Below are positions 43,881-54,439 of a stretch of 64,000 bases of DNA, piece by piece. A model generated the notes under the pieces. It did not search any database. It had not been told where the DNA came from and saw only the letters and a list, made by a program, of their open reading frames with translations. The position numbers and the translations under genes were made by a program. The stretch's first letter is position 1. Every line of letters begins with the position of its first letter. The stretch is from Cydia pomonella (lineage: Eukaryota > Arthropoda > Insecta > Lepidoptera > Tortricidae), in assembly GCF_033807575.1 (NCBI RefSeq), contig NC_084708.1, forward strand, positions 4,984,501 to 5,048,500, written 5' to 3'.

Positions 43881-44851
43881 TATACATGCCGATTTGAAGT
43901 AGCCCATCACTACTATCATGTTGTATTACTTAAAGGGGTTGTGATATAGTTTTCATAACTAAAAACCCAGGAGCGCAAATACCCAGTGGGGAGCAAAGTA
44001 GGCACATCTTAAGGTACTGACAAATATAGTGATAACTACACCAACCCGTTATAAAATACGGCTCGAGAAGACACTTATCTCCACAATGCCTCACTCGAAG
44101 GGTCGATTAATCACTTTCCTTTCACCCCGTAACAATAGGCAAAGCGGTATTTTGTCCCGCTCTTACATACAACTATAGGATAAGAGAGAAAGTGCGGGAG
44201 GATTGGCAATGCGAAAATGGCGAGAGGATTTCGTTTTTCAATGTTTATGCTGGAAGAGGTGATTTAGTGAGCTGAAATCGTAGCTGTTTTATAAAATGTT
44301 AGAATAAAATCGGATGAATGGCCTGCTGATAAAGTATCACGGAGAGGTCTCGAATGTAATGAAGACCAGCAGAAATTAAAGACTACTTGGGTGATCTAAA
44401 ATATATTAAGGTTTAATTTGCGATGTAACAAAAATACGCCGGTTTTGAGATCAACTCCGTGCCATATTAGGCACCTAATTATATTTTTAATTCAATAAAA
44501 TGTTCAATTATTTACCTATCTTTCGACTACCTACTAATAAATCAATTTTCCAAAAGTTTTATCCAAAAGGCACTACCCGTAAAACGCCTTAGAAAATAAC
44601 AATTTTCGTATTGCGCAAAAATCTGTTTAATATTTGTGTAATTTTGTGATAGATCCAAACGGTTTACAGGAAATTTCGACATTTTTACTTAAACCATGGA
44701 GCTGAACACGCAATTAGTAGCCTATTTCTGAAGGAAAGTGACAGGTTGTGCTTCTAATATTAGACTTTTTGGGTGGCACCGTGTGTAAGGACTGACATTA
44801 TCGTACTTTTGCGTACGTAGCTTGTTAGAACGTACATCGTACCGGAGCCCA
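43881..44851. other. No gene seen
   Basis: AT-rich to mixed composition; no supported gene or repeat boundary. Confidence 0.5.
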
Positions 44852-44875
44852 AATTATCGTACATGTACGATAATT
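44852..44875. repeat. Perfect 24-bp palindrome
   Basis: AATTATCGTACA joined directly to TGTACGATAATT, with no loop. Further ATCGTAC and CGTACG words lie within 60 bp on the left (ATTATCGTACTTTTGCGTAC), so it is probably the centre of a decayed foldback element. Confidence 0.8.
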
Positions 44876-44894
44876 ATGTACGCCTGGCAACACT

Positions 44895-45066
44895 GACACC
44901 TCCTGTCTCATCATGTGTCTGTGTCATCGGATCATCTCCATGTCATCATAATATAACAATGATATCAACTCAATGGGAAGTCGGGAAATGGGTCAAATTA
45001 CTCAAATTTAGCTTCCAAGATTTAACCTACACTAACAAACAGGGCAAGTTAATCAAAAGCTTGTAA
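44895..45066 (+). repeat. Interspersed repeat shared with 540-700
   Basis: CACCTCCTGTCTCATCATG, CGGATCATCTCCATGTCATC, ATAATATAACAATGATATCA, GGGAAGTCGGGAAATGGGTC and CAAGATTTAACCTACACTAA. The last two phrases extend beyond the part shared with 540-700. It is a familiar lepidopteran element end; boundaries were not resolved. Confidence 0.55.
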
Positions 45067-45429
45067 AAAAATCGGTATATCTGGCTTAAATTGGGTGAGA
45101 CACATCACCCACGCGTTCATAAACATAGGTTTGTGTGTGGTCCCGCATTCCTACTTAATAGCGTTATACTACTATAATACTGTTTCGCCGTGACCGCTTT
45201 CAACTTAATGCTTTTGTATGGGAATCGACATCAAAAAGGGTGAGATGCTTAACTCGATTTGGTCCATCTTTAGTTTTTGTGTATTAGAAGCGATATCTTA
45301 ACCAATTAACCATTTCTGACTTTGGATGAAAAATACTACATATTTAAATATAAAGTGCGAATTAAATCTGGATCGGATTTATAGGCATTGTCCTGTCCTG
45401 TCCATAATTTCAAAGTCTAGTGACTAGGT
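45067..45429. other. No gene seen
   Basis: Mixed composition. CTGGATCGGATTTATAGGC resembles MITE phrases elsewhere but no palindrome was found. Confidence 0.45.
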
Positions 45430-46004
45430 CAACTGGGGTATCATTTAAAAGAGCACAAATTGTACATTCCAAAACTATTTTTTATTCATAATGAAAAAAA
45501 TTGAAATATGAAGGAAAATGTGAACCCCCCCCCCCCCCCCCCCCCCCTTATCTCCGAAGTTAACCGAAGAATTTTTTTGAAATTTTTACATAATATTGAC
45601 ACTACTATAAACTTTACAGGAAAAATATAAGCAGGCATCTATCTTGATAACTTTTTTTTAATTTACAAAAAACATTTCCAAATTCAGTTTGCAATTCAAC
45701 CAACTTTACCTGTGTTTATTACACTTGAAATTTCTATGAGATAACATTAAAGGCACCCTTTTTCAAATAAAAGAACAATTTTTGGAATCGGTTCACATGT
45801 TAGAGAATTATCCTCTAAAAACCAACATACATGCATTACATTGCGCAAATTAGTTAGACCGATAGATGGCGCTGTACACAGTTATACTAAGTATAGGTAT
45901 TTCTGATCAAGTCTTTTGCCTTAGTAGTTACACAAGATAATTCAAAGTTTGTACGGAACCCTCGGTGCGCGAGTAAATCGAACTCGCACTTGGCCGTTTT
46001 TTAC
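45430..46004 (-). mobile_element. GGGTTCCGTA element, minus strand, with poly-C run
   Basis: The minus-strand head is at 45956-46004 (AAAACGGCCAAGTGCGAGTT, then CGCGCACCGAGGGTTCCGTA). The body carries phrases typical of the family. The left limit is approximate. A run of 23 C at 45525-45547 lies inside and, like the shorter C-runs in the copy at 49098, is a slippage and assembly hazard. Confidence 0.55.
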
Positions 46005-46371
46005 TTTTCGATTGACATGAATAATTGTTATCTTGGCAATGGGTCTCAGCGCTTTGCATATTACCAAGAATCGTTAGGCTTAATATATGAAAATTATAGG
46101 TAAACGTGAATTATAGGTGAAGTGATTGACTACCCATTTATAAGTGTTAGTCGATTATGTTTATTCTGGATAAATATCCCTTCAATCATAACAACTTCTC
46201 GAATATTTGCATAATAATGTTACAGGTTTCTCAAATAATAAGAAGCATTATTATAATGCTTAGTTAGCTTTAGAAGCTCATCAAGAGTTATTTCCAAATG
46301 TCGTTTTAAAATGAGAGCGTAACATCGATTGTATGGCGGCGGCGACTAGGTTCATGTGACTCTTAAACTTG
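46005..46371. other. No gene seen
   Basis: AT-rich. GAGAGCGTAACATCGATTGT and ATGGCGGCGGCGACTAGG at 46312-46350 are shared with 32834-32865, a short dispersed motif. Confidence 0.45.
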
Positions 46372-46546
46372 GGCCCTCAGCACACGGAGCGTAAGGGTAA
46401 GCGTCGCATAAGCGTATCGTAAAAACGTTACGAGTACGAGACGCGTAGAGTTCTGGACACTAAGCGTCGCGTAAACATCGCGTAGGCGTCGCGTAAGAGT
46501 AATCGTTTTATAAGTGAAATCTTGCTGTGTCCGTGTGCTGAGGGCC
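46372..46546. mobile_element. 175-bp MITE (GGCCCTCAGCACACGGA ends)
   Basis: GGCCCTCAGCACACGGA and TCCGTGTGCTGAGGGCC are perfect 17-bp inverted ends. The interior is rich in GCGTCGCGTAA-like words (GTAAGCGTCGCATAAGCG, GCGTCGCGTAAACATCGCG). Perfect ends suggest a fairly recent copy. Confidence 0.85.
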
Positions 46547-46679
46547 TTCAGTGTTCATAGTTTTCCTGTTAGCTATTCAAAATATTTTACGCCATCATGA
46601 CCAATATGCAAGTACATAATTATATACTATTTATTTACGATAGAAGCGGAAAAAGGCGAGTCAATACTAATTTTGTTTT

Positions 46680-46925
46680 TATTTAATATCTATTATTCTC
46701 TTTATTCATCTTGGGCCTTAGCTTAGGTTTTTTAAAATATGAATATAAAAGTAATATACAAAAACACTTCAAAAGCAATACAAAAATATATAAACACATT
46801 ATAAAAAACCTAACCTAGTGTGCCCCCAGCATCAGGGCAGGGCCCAAGCTGCCGGTGGTCAGGGCGCAGAGAGAGGAACCGACGTACTATACGCGCCGTG
46901 TCCAAGATATCTTCTATTCCATTTA
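46680..46925 (-). mobile_element. LINE 3' end with CTAGGTTAGG tail, minus strand
   Basis: The minus strand carries GGTTCCTCTCTCTGCGCCC, GACCACCGGCAGCTTGGGC, CCTGCCCTGATGCTGGGGG and CACTAGGTTAGGTTTTTTAT, then an AT-rich tail. It is the same family as 2985-3188 and is better preserved upstream (GTATAGTACGTCGGTTCC). Confidence 0.6.
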
Positions 46926-48009
46926 TTTATCTTTGATCTTAGGTAAAGTTTCTTACAATATGGATATAAAAGTAAAATACAAAAATCTATTATTATTATT
47001 ATTTGTATTCAAACATCCAGTGATTTACTTCCTGCCTGGGACAAGGACTTATTATAAGTTAGCGCTAGGTAATAGGTACGTATATTTGATGACATAATAT
47101 AATTAATGGACTCGAAAATCTAATAACATAAATACAAATTTCCCGGAACTCCGTGCTTTCTCTGGAACTCATTTCCATACATAAAATATAATGGTTTATT
47201 ATTGTGTCGTATTTGTGAGCAAGTAAACAAAACAAAAGGAAAGTGTTCGGAGCGTGAAGTTAGCTAGAATTACTTTTGAAGTTCGATAAATTATAAGTTT
47301 GTGAGTTACGGCCCGACCGCCTGACGTGTTTGGCAATGAGGTATCTCCATAACTGTTTTTTGATGATTTAAAACATATGAATAGTTGGAAGCAGTAATGG
47401 TTTATAATAATTATTCCTACAAATTGTAATCTATATTCGCACTGGGAAGTTACTCTCCCTGAAGACCGATATACCGCCATTGAACTATCATAAGTATTAT
47501 TACCACGTATAGAACCGGCACAGAGAACCAGTATTTGTACCATGAGTTGTTGTTTTGACAACAAACCATAGGAGCGGAGCGTGAATCTCGCGACCTAAAC
47601 GCGTAAGCGCCATGAATTTTACGGCGCTTACGATGTTTTAGTCGCGTGGTACAGGTTGCGAATGCGACATAATAACAATGTATACCGCTAACGTCTTTGA
47701 TCGCTAATTCGTCTATTTGTCTCCCTATCACTCTTGCTTATATTGTTTTATCACTTAAAGCAAGCATAAGATTATAACATCGGTCGTTGCTGCTGCTCGT
47801 CGTAGTCGTAATCGGAACGTAACCTGTAGGATGTTAAACGCATCGACTGACTTCACCAACTTGACAATTTTGACACCTGACCCTGACTCTGACAATTTCT
47901 TGTACATTTCTCGGTCGGTAAGTACTAAGTAACGACGGTACATAACGTCAAAATTTACTTAAAGGACCAGCAACGTACGGTGAATCGTCGAATCGGTGAC
48001 GGAAGTGTC
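46926..48009. other. No supported gene; GC hairpin at 47589-47647
   Basis: CGCGACCTAAACGCGTAAGC, GCCATGAATTTTACGGCGCT and TACGATGTTTTAGTCGCG form an imperfect palindrome, a probable small MITE. The overlapping minus-strand frames at 47199-47564 and 47450-47731 are over 90 residues long but have no recognisable domain. Confidence 0.4.
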
Positions 48010-48199
48010 CAGAACCCCTAGTGTAAATTTATTCGATAGAGTGACGTACGCGTTTGCGTTAAGACTCATTTTGTATGAAATTTAGAAACAGCGCGTCAAG
48101 CGGGACGTTTTGGAAACTCAAGATCCCATACAAAATGAGACTTAACGCAAACGCGTACGTCACGTCATGATATAAAATAAATTTACACTAGAAGTACAG
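48010..48199. mobile_element. Palindromic MITE (CCCCTAGTGTAAATTTA ends), copy 2
   Basis: ACCCCTAGTGTAAATTTATT is mirrored by AATAAATTTACACTAGAAGT. The inner arms TGACGTACGCGTTTGCGTTA and TAACGCAAACGCGTACGTCA are perfect inverted repeats. The core (CGTCAAGCGGGACGTTTTGG) is inverted relative to the copy at 24179-24371. Confidence 0.85.
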
Positions 48200-48397
48200 A
48201 ACGGCCGTATGTCGCGTGACATAAAAACGTGACAGTTTATCGTCGGTCGCACAATAACCACGATTCAGTTTTTTCCACGGGCACTGCCCCCGTTTGCCAC
48301 GCGTTAACGCACGCGATGAGCGATTCACTTTTTATCACTTTTTTCGATTAGCTCACGCATTCATTAAAGTAAACTGCTGTCCATATTGGAATGACAG

Positions 48398-48592
48398 TGA
48401 GGCATATTCTGATTGTAATAACAAGTTTTCAAATTCAGGGGTTCAAATTTGATTCGGATTTGCTATGGGTATTGTCTGTCAGTGTCTAAACTCACATTTC
48501 TTTAACAGAAACTTTTGACACTGACAGATTATATCCACAACAAATCCAGAGATCAAATTCTTAACCTGTTATTAGAGTCAGAATAAGCCTCA
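48398..48592. mobile_element. Complete MITE of the TGTCAGTGTC family (TGAGGCAT ends)
   Basis: The outer ends TGAGGCATATTCTGATTG, TAATAACAAG and CTTGTTATTA-like AACCTGTTATTAGAGTCAGA, ATAAGCCTCA are inverted repeats. The inner part TTGTCTGTCAGTGTCTAAAC pairs with TTTTGACACTGACAGATTA. It shows what the truncated copies at 9250-9395, 51700 and 53640 have lost. Confidence 0.75.
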
Positions 48593-49097
48593 GTGCTATA
48601 ATGATTCATTACATGACATAATATTTATTAGGTGTAAGATAATGGTGATGTTTTTTGTCATGTTTGTTCGCGTGTCCATATATTTTGGCACGTCTTCCGG
48701 CACAGACCGGCTTGAAGGATTTTAAGACGGAGAGAGGGACACGGGCATTCCACGGGCTGTCTTGTACTACGAATTATGTAGTTGTTTTTTCAGTGTTTTA
48801 TTAAAGTCTATAATTATTTTATTAAACATTTTTTTTTTCATTGATTTGTCACTGAAAAATAGTTTCGTAAACCTACTTTTTTTTTGGAAATTTGCGTTTG
48901 CAGGCAATGGCGTGGAAAGCTCTGGTTAGTGAATTAGTAATAGGATTCCATTGCCACTATTTGTGAACTAAGAGTAACACAGAATCCAGAAAGGGGCACA
49001 CCTTTATTCCAGATATAAGTACACACACCGATCTATCATAGGTGATTTTGCATTTACCTATGTACACCTACTTACTACACCCATGACATCCATCATT
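48593..49097. other. No gene seen
   Basis: AT-rich with some mixed patches (GGCACGTCTTCCGGCACAG at 48688). Nothing supported. Confidence 0.45.
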
Positions 49098-50433
49098 TTT
49101 AGGGTTCCGTAGCCAAATGGCAAAAAACGGAACCCTTATAGATTCGTAATGTCCGTCTGTCTGTCCGATTCTGTCACAGCCACTTTTTTCCGAAACTATA
49201 AAAGCTATACTGTTCAAACTTGGTAAGTAGATGTATTCTATGAACCGCATTATGATGTTCACACAAAAATAGAAAAAAAACAATAAATTTTGGGGGTTCC
49301 CCATACTTAGAACTGAAACTCAAAAAATCTTTTTTCATCAAACTCATACGTGTGGGGTATCTATGGATAGGTCTTTAAAAATGATATTGAGGTTTCTAAT
49401 ATCATTTTTTTCTAAACTGAAAAGTTTGCGCGAGAGACACTTCCAAAGTGGTAAAAAGTGTGTCCCCCCCCCCCGTAACTTCTAAAATAACAGAATGAAA
49501 AATCTAAAAAAAATATATGATATACATTGCCATGCAAACTTCCACCGAAAATTGGTTCGAACGAGATCTAGTAAGTAGTTTTTTTTTAATACGTCATAAA
49601 AATTAAAAAAAAAAAAAATTTTTTCATCAAACCCATACGTGTGGGGTATCTATGGATAGGTCTTCAAAAATGATATTTAGGTTTCTAATATCATTTTTTT
49701 CTAAACTGAATAGTTTGCGCGAGAGACACTTCCAAAGTGAAAAAATGTGTGTCCCCCCCCCTGTAACTTCTAAAATAACAGAATGAAAAATCTAAAAAAA
49801 ATATATGATATACATTGCCATGCAAACTTCCACCGAAAATTGGTTCGAACGAGATCTAGTAAGTAGTTTTTTTTTAATACGTCATAAAAATTAAAAAAAA
49901 AATTTTTTTTCATCAAACCCATACGTGTGGGGTATCTATGGATAGGTCTTCAAAAATTATATTTAGGTTTCTAATATCATTTTTTTCTAAACTGAATAGT
50001 TTGCGCGAGAGACACTTCCAAAGTGAAAAAATGTGTGTCCCCCCCCCTGTAACTTCTAAAATAACAGAATGAAAAATCTAAAAAAAATATATGATATACA
50101 TTACCATGCAAACTTCCACCGAAAATTGGTTTGAACGAGATCTAGTGAATAGTTTTTTTTTAATACGTCAATAAATTAAAAAAAAAATTTTTTCATCAAA
50201 CCCATACGTGTGGGGTATCTATGGATAGGTCTTCAAAAATGATATTTAGGTTCCTAACATCATTTTTTTCTAAACTGAATAGTTTGCGCGAGAGACAGTT
50301 CCAAAGTGGTAAAATGTGTGTCCAAAGTGGTAAAATGTTGAACAAGATCTAGCAAGTAGATTTTTTTTTAATACGTCTTAAATGGTACGGAACCCTTCAT
50401 GCGCGAGTCCGACTCGCACTTGGCCGCTTTTTT
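49098..50433 (-). mobile_element. GGGTTCCGTA element, 1.3 kb, expanded copy
   Basis: One end TTAGGGTTCCGTAGCCAAAT is at 49098. The other, TACGGAACCCTTCATGCGCG, AGTCCGACTCGCACTTGGCC, GCTTTTTT, is at 50380-50433, so the element is read on the minus strand. No reading frame is conserved. Most of the length consists of four tandem units of about 286 bp (49336-50382). It looks like a non-autonomous element that grew by internal amplification. Confidence 0.75.
49336..50382. repeat. Four tandem units of about 286 bp
   Basis: Units start at 49336, 49625, 49911 and 50194 with CATCAAACCCATACGTGTGG. Each contains TATCTATGGATAGGTCTTCA, AGTTTGCGCGAGAGACACTT, a C-run, GTAACTTCTAAAATAACAGA, TGCCATGCAAACTTCCACCG and AACGAGATCTAGTAAGTAG. 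Units 2 and 3 are almost identical. Unit 4 has an internal deletion and a duplicated TCCAAAGTGGTAAAATG. Confidence 0.95.
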
Positions 50434-51374
50434 ATATCACGAGTCGATAATGACAAGCAAAACACGTACTTACTGATCAAAGCACGGATTATGTAACAAT
50501 TATTTAGTCTTCCTGATTGTATGATATAGACCTGTGCAAATTGGTCAATAAATTATCTCTATCTACATGTAAATACTCGTAGATATTGCTGACTGCTTCT
50601 ATATGACTCAATTGTGCTTTAAACTCACTTGTACCAATTGTACTTTCCCTCTAATGTCGTCTTTCGTTTTCTTTTAACTGATTGTGTTTTTCTTGGTTTT
50701 TCTTTTAGTTGCCCAGCCAGCTTCCATGCTTAAGGGCATCTATTTTGGTGTAATATATTATAGAAAAATGTACTCGTATTATAGGATTCATATGTTACGT
50801 TTATTATTTCAAATCGAAATAAATAATTTTGATTTCTAAGTAATTTACAATATGTTCAATTGAGTCACATAAAAGCAAAATCAGCAACATCCATTTTTTT
50901 ACCTATGGATGTGTTGACTTTACTTCCACAATATACAATTGTTATGTTATGGATACCAAGAATTTAGCCAACTTTCATTTGTGTTAAAGTTTGCGCGTCT
51001 GTGGCAATGAAAAGTTTATCTCATATGATGGTACTTACTTTTTATCTTATATGATAGTAGTCTTCGATGTGGTTGTGGGTGTGGATGTATGTAAGGCTTA
51101 GTACAATCAACACTTTTTAAATGCTTACCTGAAAATAAAGAAAACGCTAATTTTAGTATTGTTAAATAGTTAAAGCATTTAACTGAAATTACGCTAGTTT
51201 ATTGAGCGAAATTATTCCAAGTTTCACAACCAAATAACTAGGAACCATATCGACAGACTAAATTCTACAATGAAAACCACACCCGGAGCGACAATCAGAC
51301 ACACAGATGCTAAATTTATAAACATGGAACATATTTTTTAGGAGCCCACTACTTGCATATTGTAAAGTCATCAT
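50434..51374. other. No gene seen
   Basis: AT-rich; holds one splice-like motif at 51124-51145 (listed separately). No supported gene. Confidence 0.5.
51124..51145 (-). other. Minus-strand juxtaposed splice-site motif (CAG|GTAAGC)
   Basis: The minus strand reads GTTTTCTTTATTTTCAG followed at once by GTAAGCATTT, with the junction at 51128/51129. It fits the pyrimidine-tract CAG|GTAAG consensus of a recursive splice point as well as an ordinary acceptor. Confidence 0.25.
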
Positions 51375-51600
51375 CATAATTCTTAAGAGCCTGGCTCTTG
51401 TCGGTGGAGTCACCGCTATTCTGTTCTTCCCTCTACCACTGTTTTGAGCTCCTGATAAGTCACTACGTTGATTTTCTCCTTGGCTTGGTCCAAGTACGCA
51501 CGTCTCGGTCTTCCCCTGCATCTTTTTTTCTATTCTTCCTTCAATTATTGAGTTTATATAAGTATCGTGCCGTACCAGGTGCCCCAACATGTTTCTCTTC
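51375..51600 (-). pseudogene. RTE-like ORF2 C-terminal fragment
   Basis: The minus-strand frame MLGHLVRHDTYINSIIEGR, IEKK matches the C-terminal part of RTE-like endonuclease-reverse transcriptases. After IEKK the frame shifts; the expected basic GRPRR-type stretch and KTVVEG-like sequence continue in another frame. A CATCATCATAATTC end lies at 51370. It is 5'-truncated and dead. Confidence 0.65.
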
Positions 51601-51689
51601 TGTTTTCAATCGTTCTCCACATATTGTGAAGTAGTATCCAAATTTTGTACCTAATAATTTCATTGTTAGGTACTCACTTTGACGTCTTC

Positions 51690-51760
51690 TTCAACCAGAA
51701 ATATCACAAATCATATCCATAACCGTTGGATAACAAGAACTTTTATGATCTGAACAGGCG
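51690..51760. mobile_element. MITE half (TGTCAGTGTC family)
   Basis: AAATCATATCCATAACCGTT, GGATAACAAGAACTTTTATG and ATCTGAACAGGC resemble the right half of the element at 48398-48592. The left half is absent. A similar half is at 53640-53715. Confidence 0.4.
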
Positions 51761-51959
51761 TCGTTAAATAGTCAACAAAGTTGCATTATTGTTTAATTAT
51801 GGGCGGTTCTTTTACAGTTAATTAAGTGCGTTATACCATTTACATGCCTGTTGAATACCATTTGTATAAATTCTTCATTAGATTTGTGTTCATATACTTT
51901 GTAATCGTAGTGAATATCCACGGCTTACATTATCACCATTTGAACACTACTGACTAGTT

Positions 51960-52710
51960 TAAGTAAGGTTTACTATCACTCACAGTTTATATGAATCTGG
52001 AGGTCAGGATATATCAGATGCTAGCTAATAATCGAGACTATACGTTTTGAGATTACATAGGATTCGTGCAAATGGACGTATTGACAGATGCTTTCATTGT
52101 TTTTTAGAGAGTAAAAACTGGAATTTCGCAATGATTAGACTGCAACATTGTATTGAATGTAAGCATAATACGAATTATGAATTGCACAATCGCATGCAAT
52201 AGTGAAAATGATAGTTGAGAAAATCCATACATAAAAAAACATTTGCACTTTAGTTTCCTCAGTATATAATGAAAGTGCAGTATTTTAGATGGAAATGTTC
52301 AACTGTGTAGATGGATTATATCGCGTATAACTATACAATACAAGTATTTTAAGTAACATTACTTTGAAGAATGTCCACACCATTCGCTATACACTTTCCA
52401 GCTATTGAAGTTCGAGCTTTATCAAAACACGAATAAACATAGATTTTGAAGCCAGTAAAGTTTTGGATTCTATTTTCTTAATTCTAATCAGTCTAATCTT
52501 ATAAAGAAATGACATCGCGATGGTGCTTTTCAAAACGTTTTTACGGCCGTCATTAAAAAGAGGAATAGCTACATCACTTTAGGGTTTCCGTAGTCCGGGC
52601 TGACCCATTCTTATAGAAAATAAAATAAAGGATATTTACGTTTGAATCCGATAATGTTGGGGTAGTTAATAGCGAGGCTTACTAGATACAAAATAATCTA
52701 ATTTGTATCT
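51960..52710. repeat. Duplicated locus, copy A
   Basis: Three blocks recur in the same order at 54185-55880. Block c includes GACAGATGCTTTCATTG, TTTTTTAGAGAGTAAAAACT and GGAATTTCGCAATGA. Block d includes TTGAATGTAAGCATAAT, CGCATGCAATAGTGAAAATG and GAGAAAATCCAT. Block e includes AAATGACATCGCGATGGTGC, GTTTTTACGGCCGTCATTAA, AAAGAGGAATAG and TCCGGGCTGACCCA. No open frame is conserved between copies, so the shared blocks are non-coding. Confidence 0.75.
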
Positions 52711-52844
52711 TATCTCGTTGTAATACGGTCAGTTTCCGCAACTCGATGACTGGCGCTTATTCTGCGTTGCTAATTAGTATCCCAACCCCTAAAGAAATCC
52801 TATCAAAGCATTACTAAATATTATCTTGACATCACTCGCTTGAC

Positions 52845-52960
52845 ATGAGCTCCTGGCTTCGAATCCTGGTATAAAGAGCATTTATTTGTGTGTTTATCAT
52901 AATATTTGTTCTTGAGTTATGGATATTTTCTAATAGGTTCCCTCAACACAATGTCCAAAG
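52845..52960 (+). mobile_element. tRNA-derived SINE, decayed
   Basis: GGCTTCGAATCCTGGTATAA, GCATTTATTTGTGTGTTTAT, TTTGTTCTTGAGTTATGGAT and ATTTTCTAAT follow the SINE body with many changes. A CCCTCAACACAA remnant ends it, with the middle deleted. Confidence 0.6.
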
Positions 52961-53181
52961 AACTTACTAGAATTTTAAATAGACCTCCAGCGAGCGTCAG
53001 GTTGAAGGAGAGTCAAATATGCAGGAATGCTCATGGCCAGTTATTTAGGCAAGCTGTTAGAAATCGTGTTCTATGGAAGCTGTGTTGCCAGCAACCCTAC
53101 ACAGGAATAGTCGTTAACCATTTTAACAAACTGCTTGTACCTAAACAGATCCTCAATTTGATAACGCAGATAATAAAATCA
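52951..53181 (+). other. Unrecognised open stretch
   Basis: A plus-strand frame runs MSKELTRILNRPPASVRL to ILNLITQIIKS and is then cut by the MITE at 53181. It has no recognisable domain. Part of the upstream frame lies in a SINE. It may be an old gene fragment or chance. Confidence 0.2.
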
Positions 53182-53300
53182 CAGCGAGCGTCCAGTTGAC
53201 ACAAAATTTCCGTTACGACGCCGTGACGTTGACAAACGAGACCGAATGTCGGCTCATTTCAGTGAATTGGCGCGGCTGGACGTTACTCTGTGAATTGTGC
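53181..53300. mobile_element. Short MITE (CAG-N-G-GCGTCCAG ends)
   Basis: CACAGCGAGCGTCCAGTTGA at the left and GCTGGACGTTACTCTGTG at the right are imperfect inverted repeats. The phrase CAGCGAGCGTC also occurs at 52989, 195 bp upstream, as an isolated direct copy. Confidence 0.55.
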
Positions 53301-54017
53301 TATTTTTAAATTGCTGTATGCACAAGTGTATTTGATAAATGATTTTGTTATTTCTTGTTTTGGTTCGTGCAACAAGAAATACTTATTACATAGGTATATT
53401 GTAATATACGTAGGTACTTTGTAATATACCTAATAGATTGTAATATATGTCATTGTTGATAGTAGTATCAACAATATAGAAATTAATATTGTTTCATTAA
53501 ATAAATTATCCTCTAAGCTACATTAACATACATTACCAATTTAAAAATAATCTAAATAATTAAAAATGTCAAATAAATAAACATTTTACAAATATAAAAA
53601 GAATATACAGGTGAACAATTAGATTTCTGGTTGACGATATATCACTTGACAGCTGACAGATCATATCCTTAACCGCTTGATAACAAAAACATTAATATCT
53701 GAATAGGACTCTTTAACTAGGCAACAATACTGACCGGCGCAGGCCAAGAACAGATTTCCATGACCGTTCCAGGTGAAAACTCGTAAACTGGTTAAGGGTA
53801 ATGTTTAATGAACCCTCGTGGTGGTCAGCTGCCGCTCCGTTATTGAGTTTAGGAACTGCAGCCACCCAAAACAGGTAAATAAATGAAACAATTTTAGTCA
53901 TCGTCTCCCGACTGAAGTTAACGGTCTTTGCACCGTGACACAACCGTCTGACGATTTTTTCCATTCACAATATATGTATAGATATCCACTTTACGAGTTA
54001 CTGCTCGGGATGAGATT
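53301..54017. other. No gene seen; MITE half at 53640-53715
   Basis: AT-rich. CTGACAGATCATATCCTTAA, CCGCTTGATAACAAAAAC and ATCTGAATAGGA form a half element of the 48398 family. The minus-strand frame at 53713-53964 is unrecognised. Confidence 0.45.
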
Positions 54018-54019
54018 AC

Positions 54020-54051
<32 letters not shown>
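54018..54051. repeat. (GAT)n microsatellite
   Basis: About ten uninterrupted GAT units. Probably variable in length. Confidence 0.95.
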
Positions 54052-54053
<2 letters not shown>

Positions 54054-54439
54054 ATTAGCGCCTGGCCCGCGATCTATACGGGCGAGTCTTTTAGATTAGA
54101 TTTGTAATCGTATATTAATTTTTATTTGCAGTGAAAACGATTAAACATACCTCCACAAACAAACCATTTCGACACTATCACCAGTATACGTACAGTTTAC
54201 AATAACACATTGTTCGTATGAGTCTGAAGGTCAAGTTACAGCGAACGACGGCTTAAAATTTACACAAAACGCTTCGTGAAGAGTTAGGATTTAAGCAAAC
54301 GGACGTTTTGAGGGATACCTACTTTCATTGTTTTTTAGCGACTAAAAACTGGAATTTCGCAATGAGTGATTATGTTGTATTAACTCAGAGACTAGTAAGT
54401 ATTCAAGACGGACAAGCTCCAATTTCCATACAAATGCTA

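Noticed and set aside
47199..47731. Overlapping minus-strand frames of 121 and 93 residues
   Set aside because: No recognisable domain, different phases, and part lies in a palindromic GC hairpin.
52906..53199. 97-residue plus-strand frame as a gene
   Set aside because: It begins inside a decayed SINE and ends inside a MITE; only the middle is unique and it has no domain.
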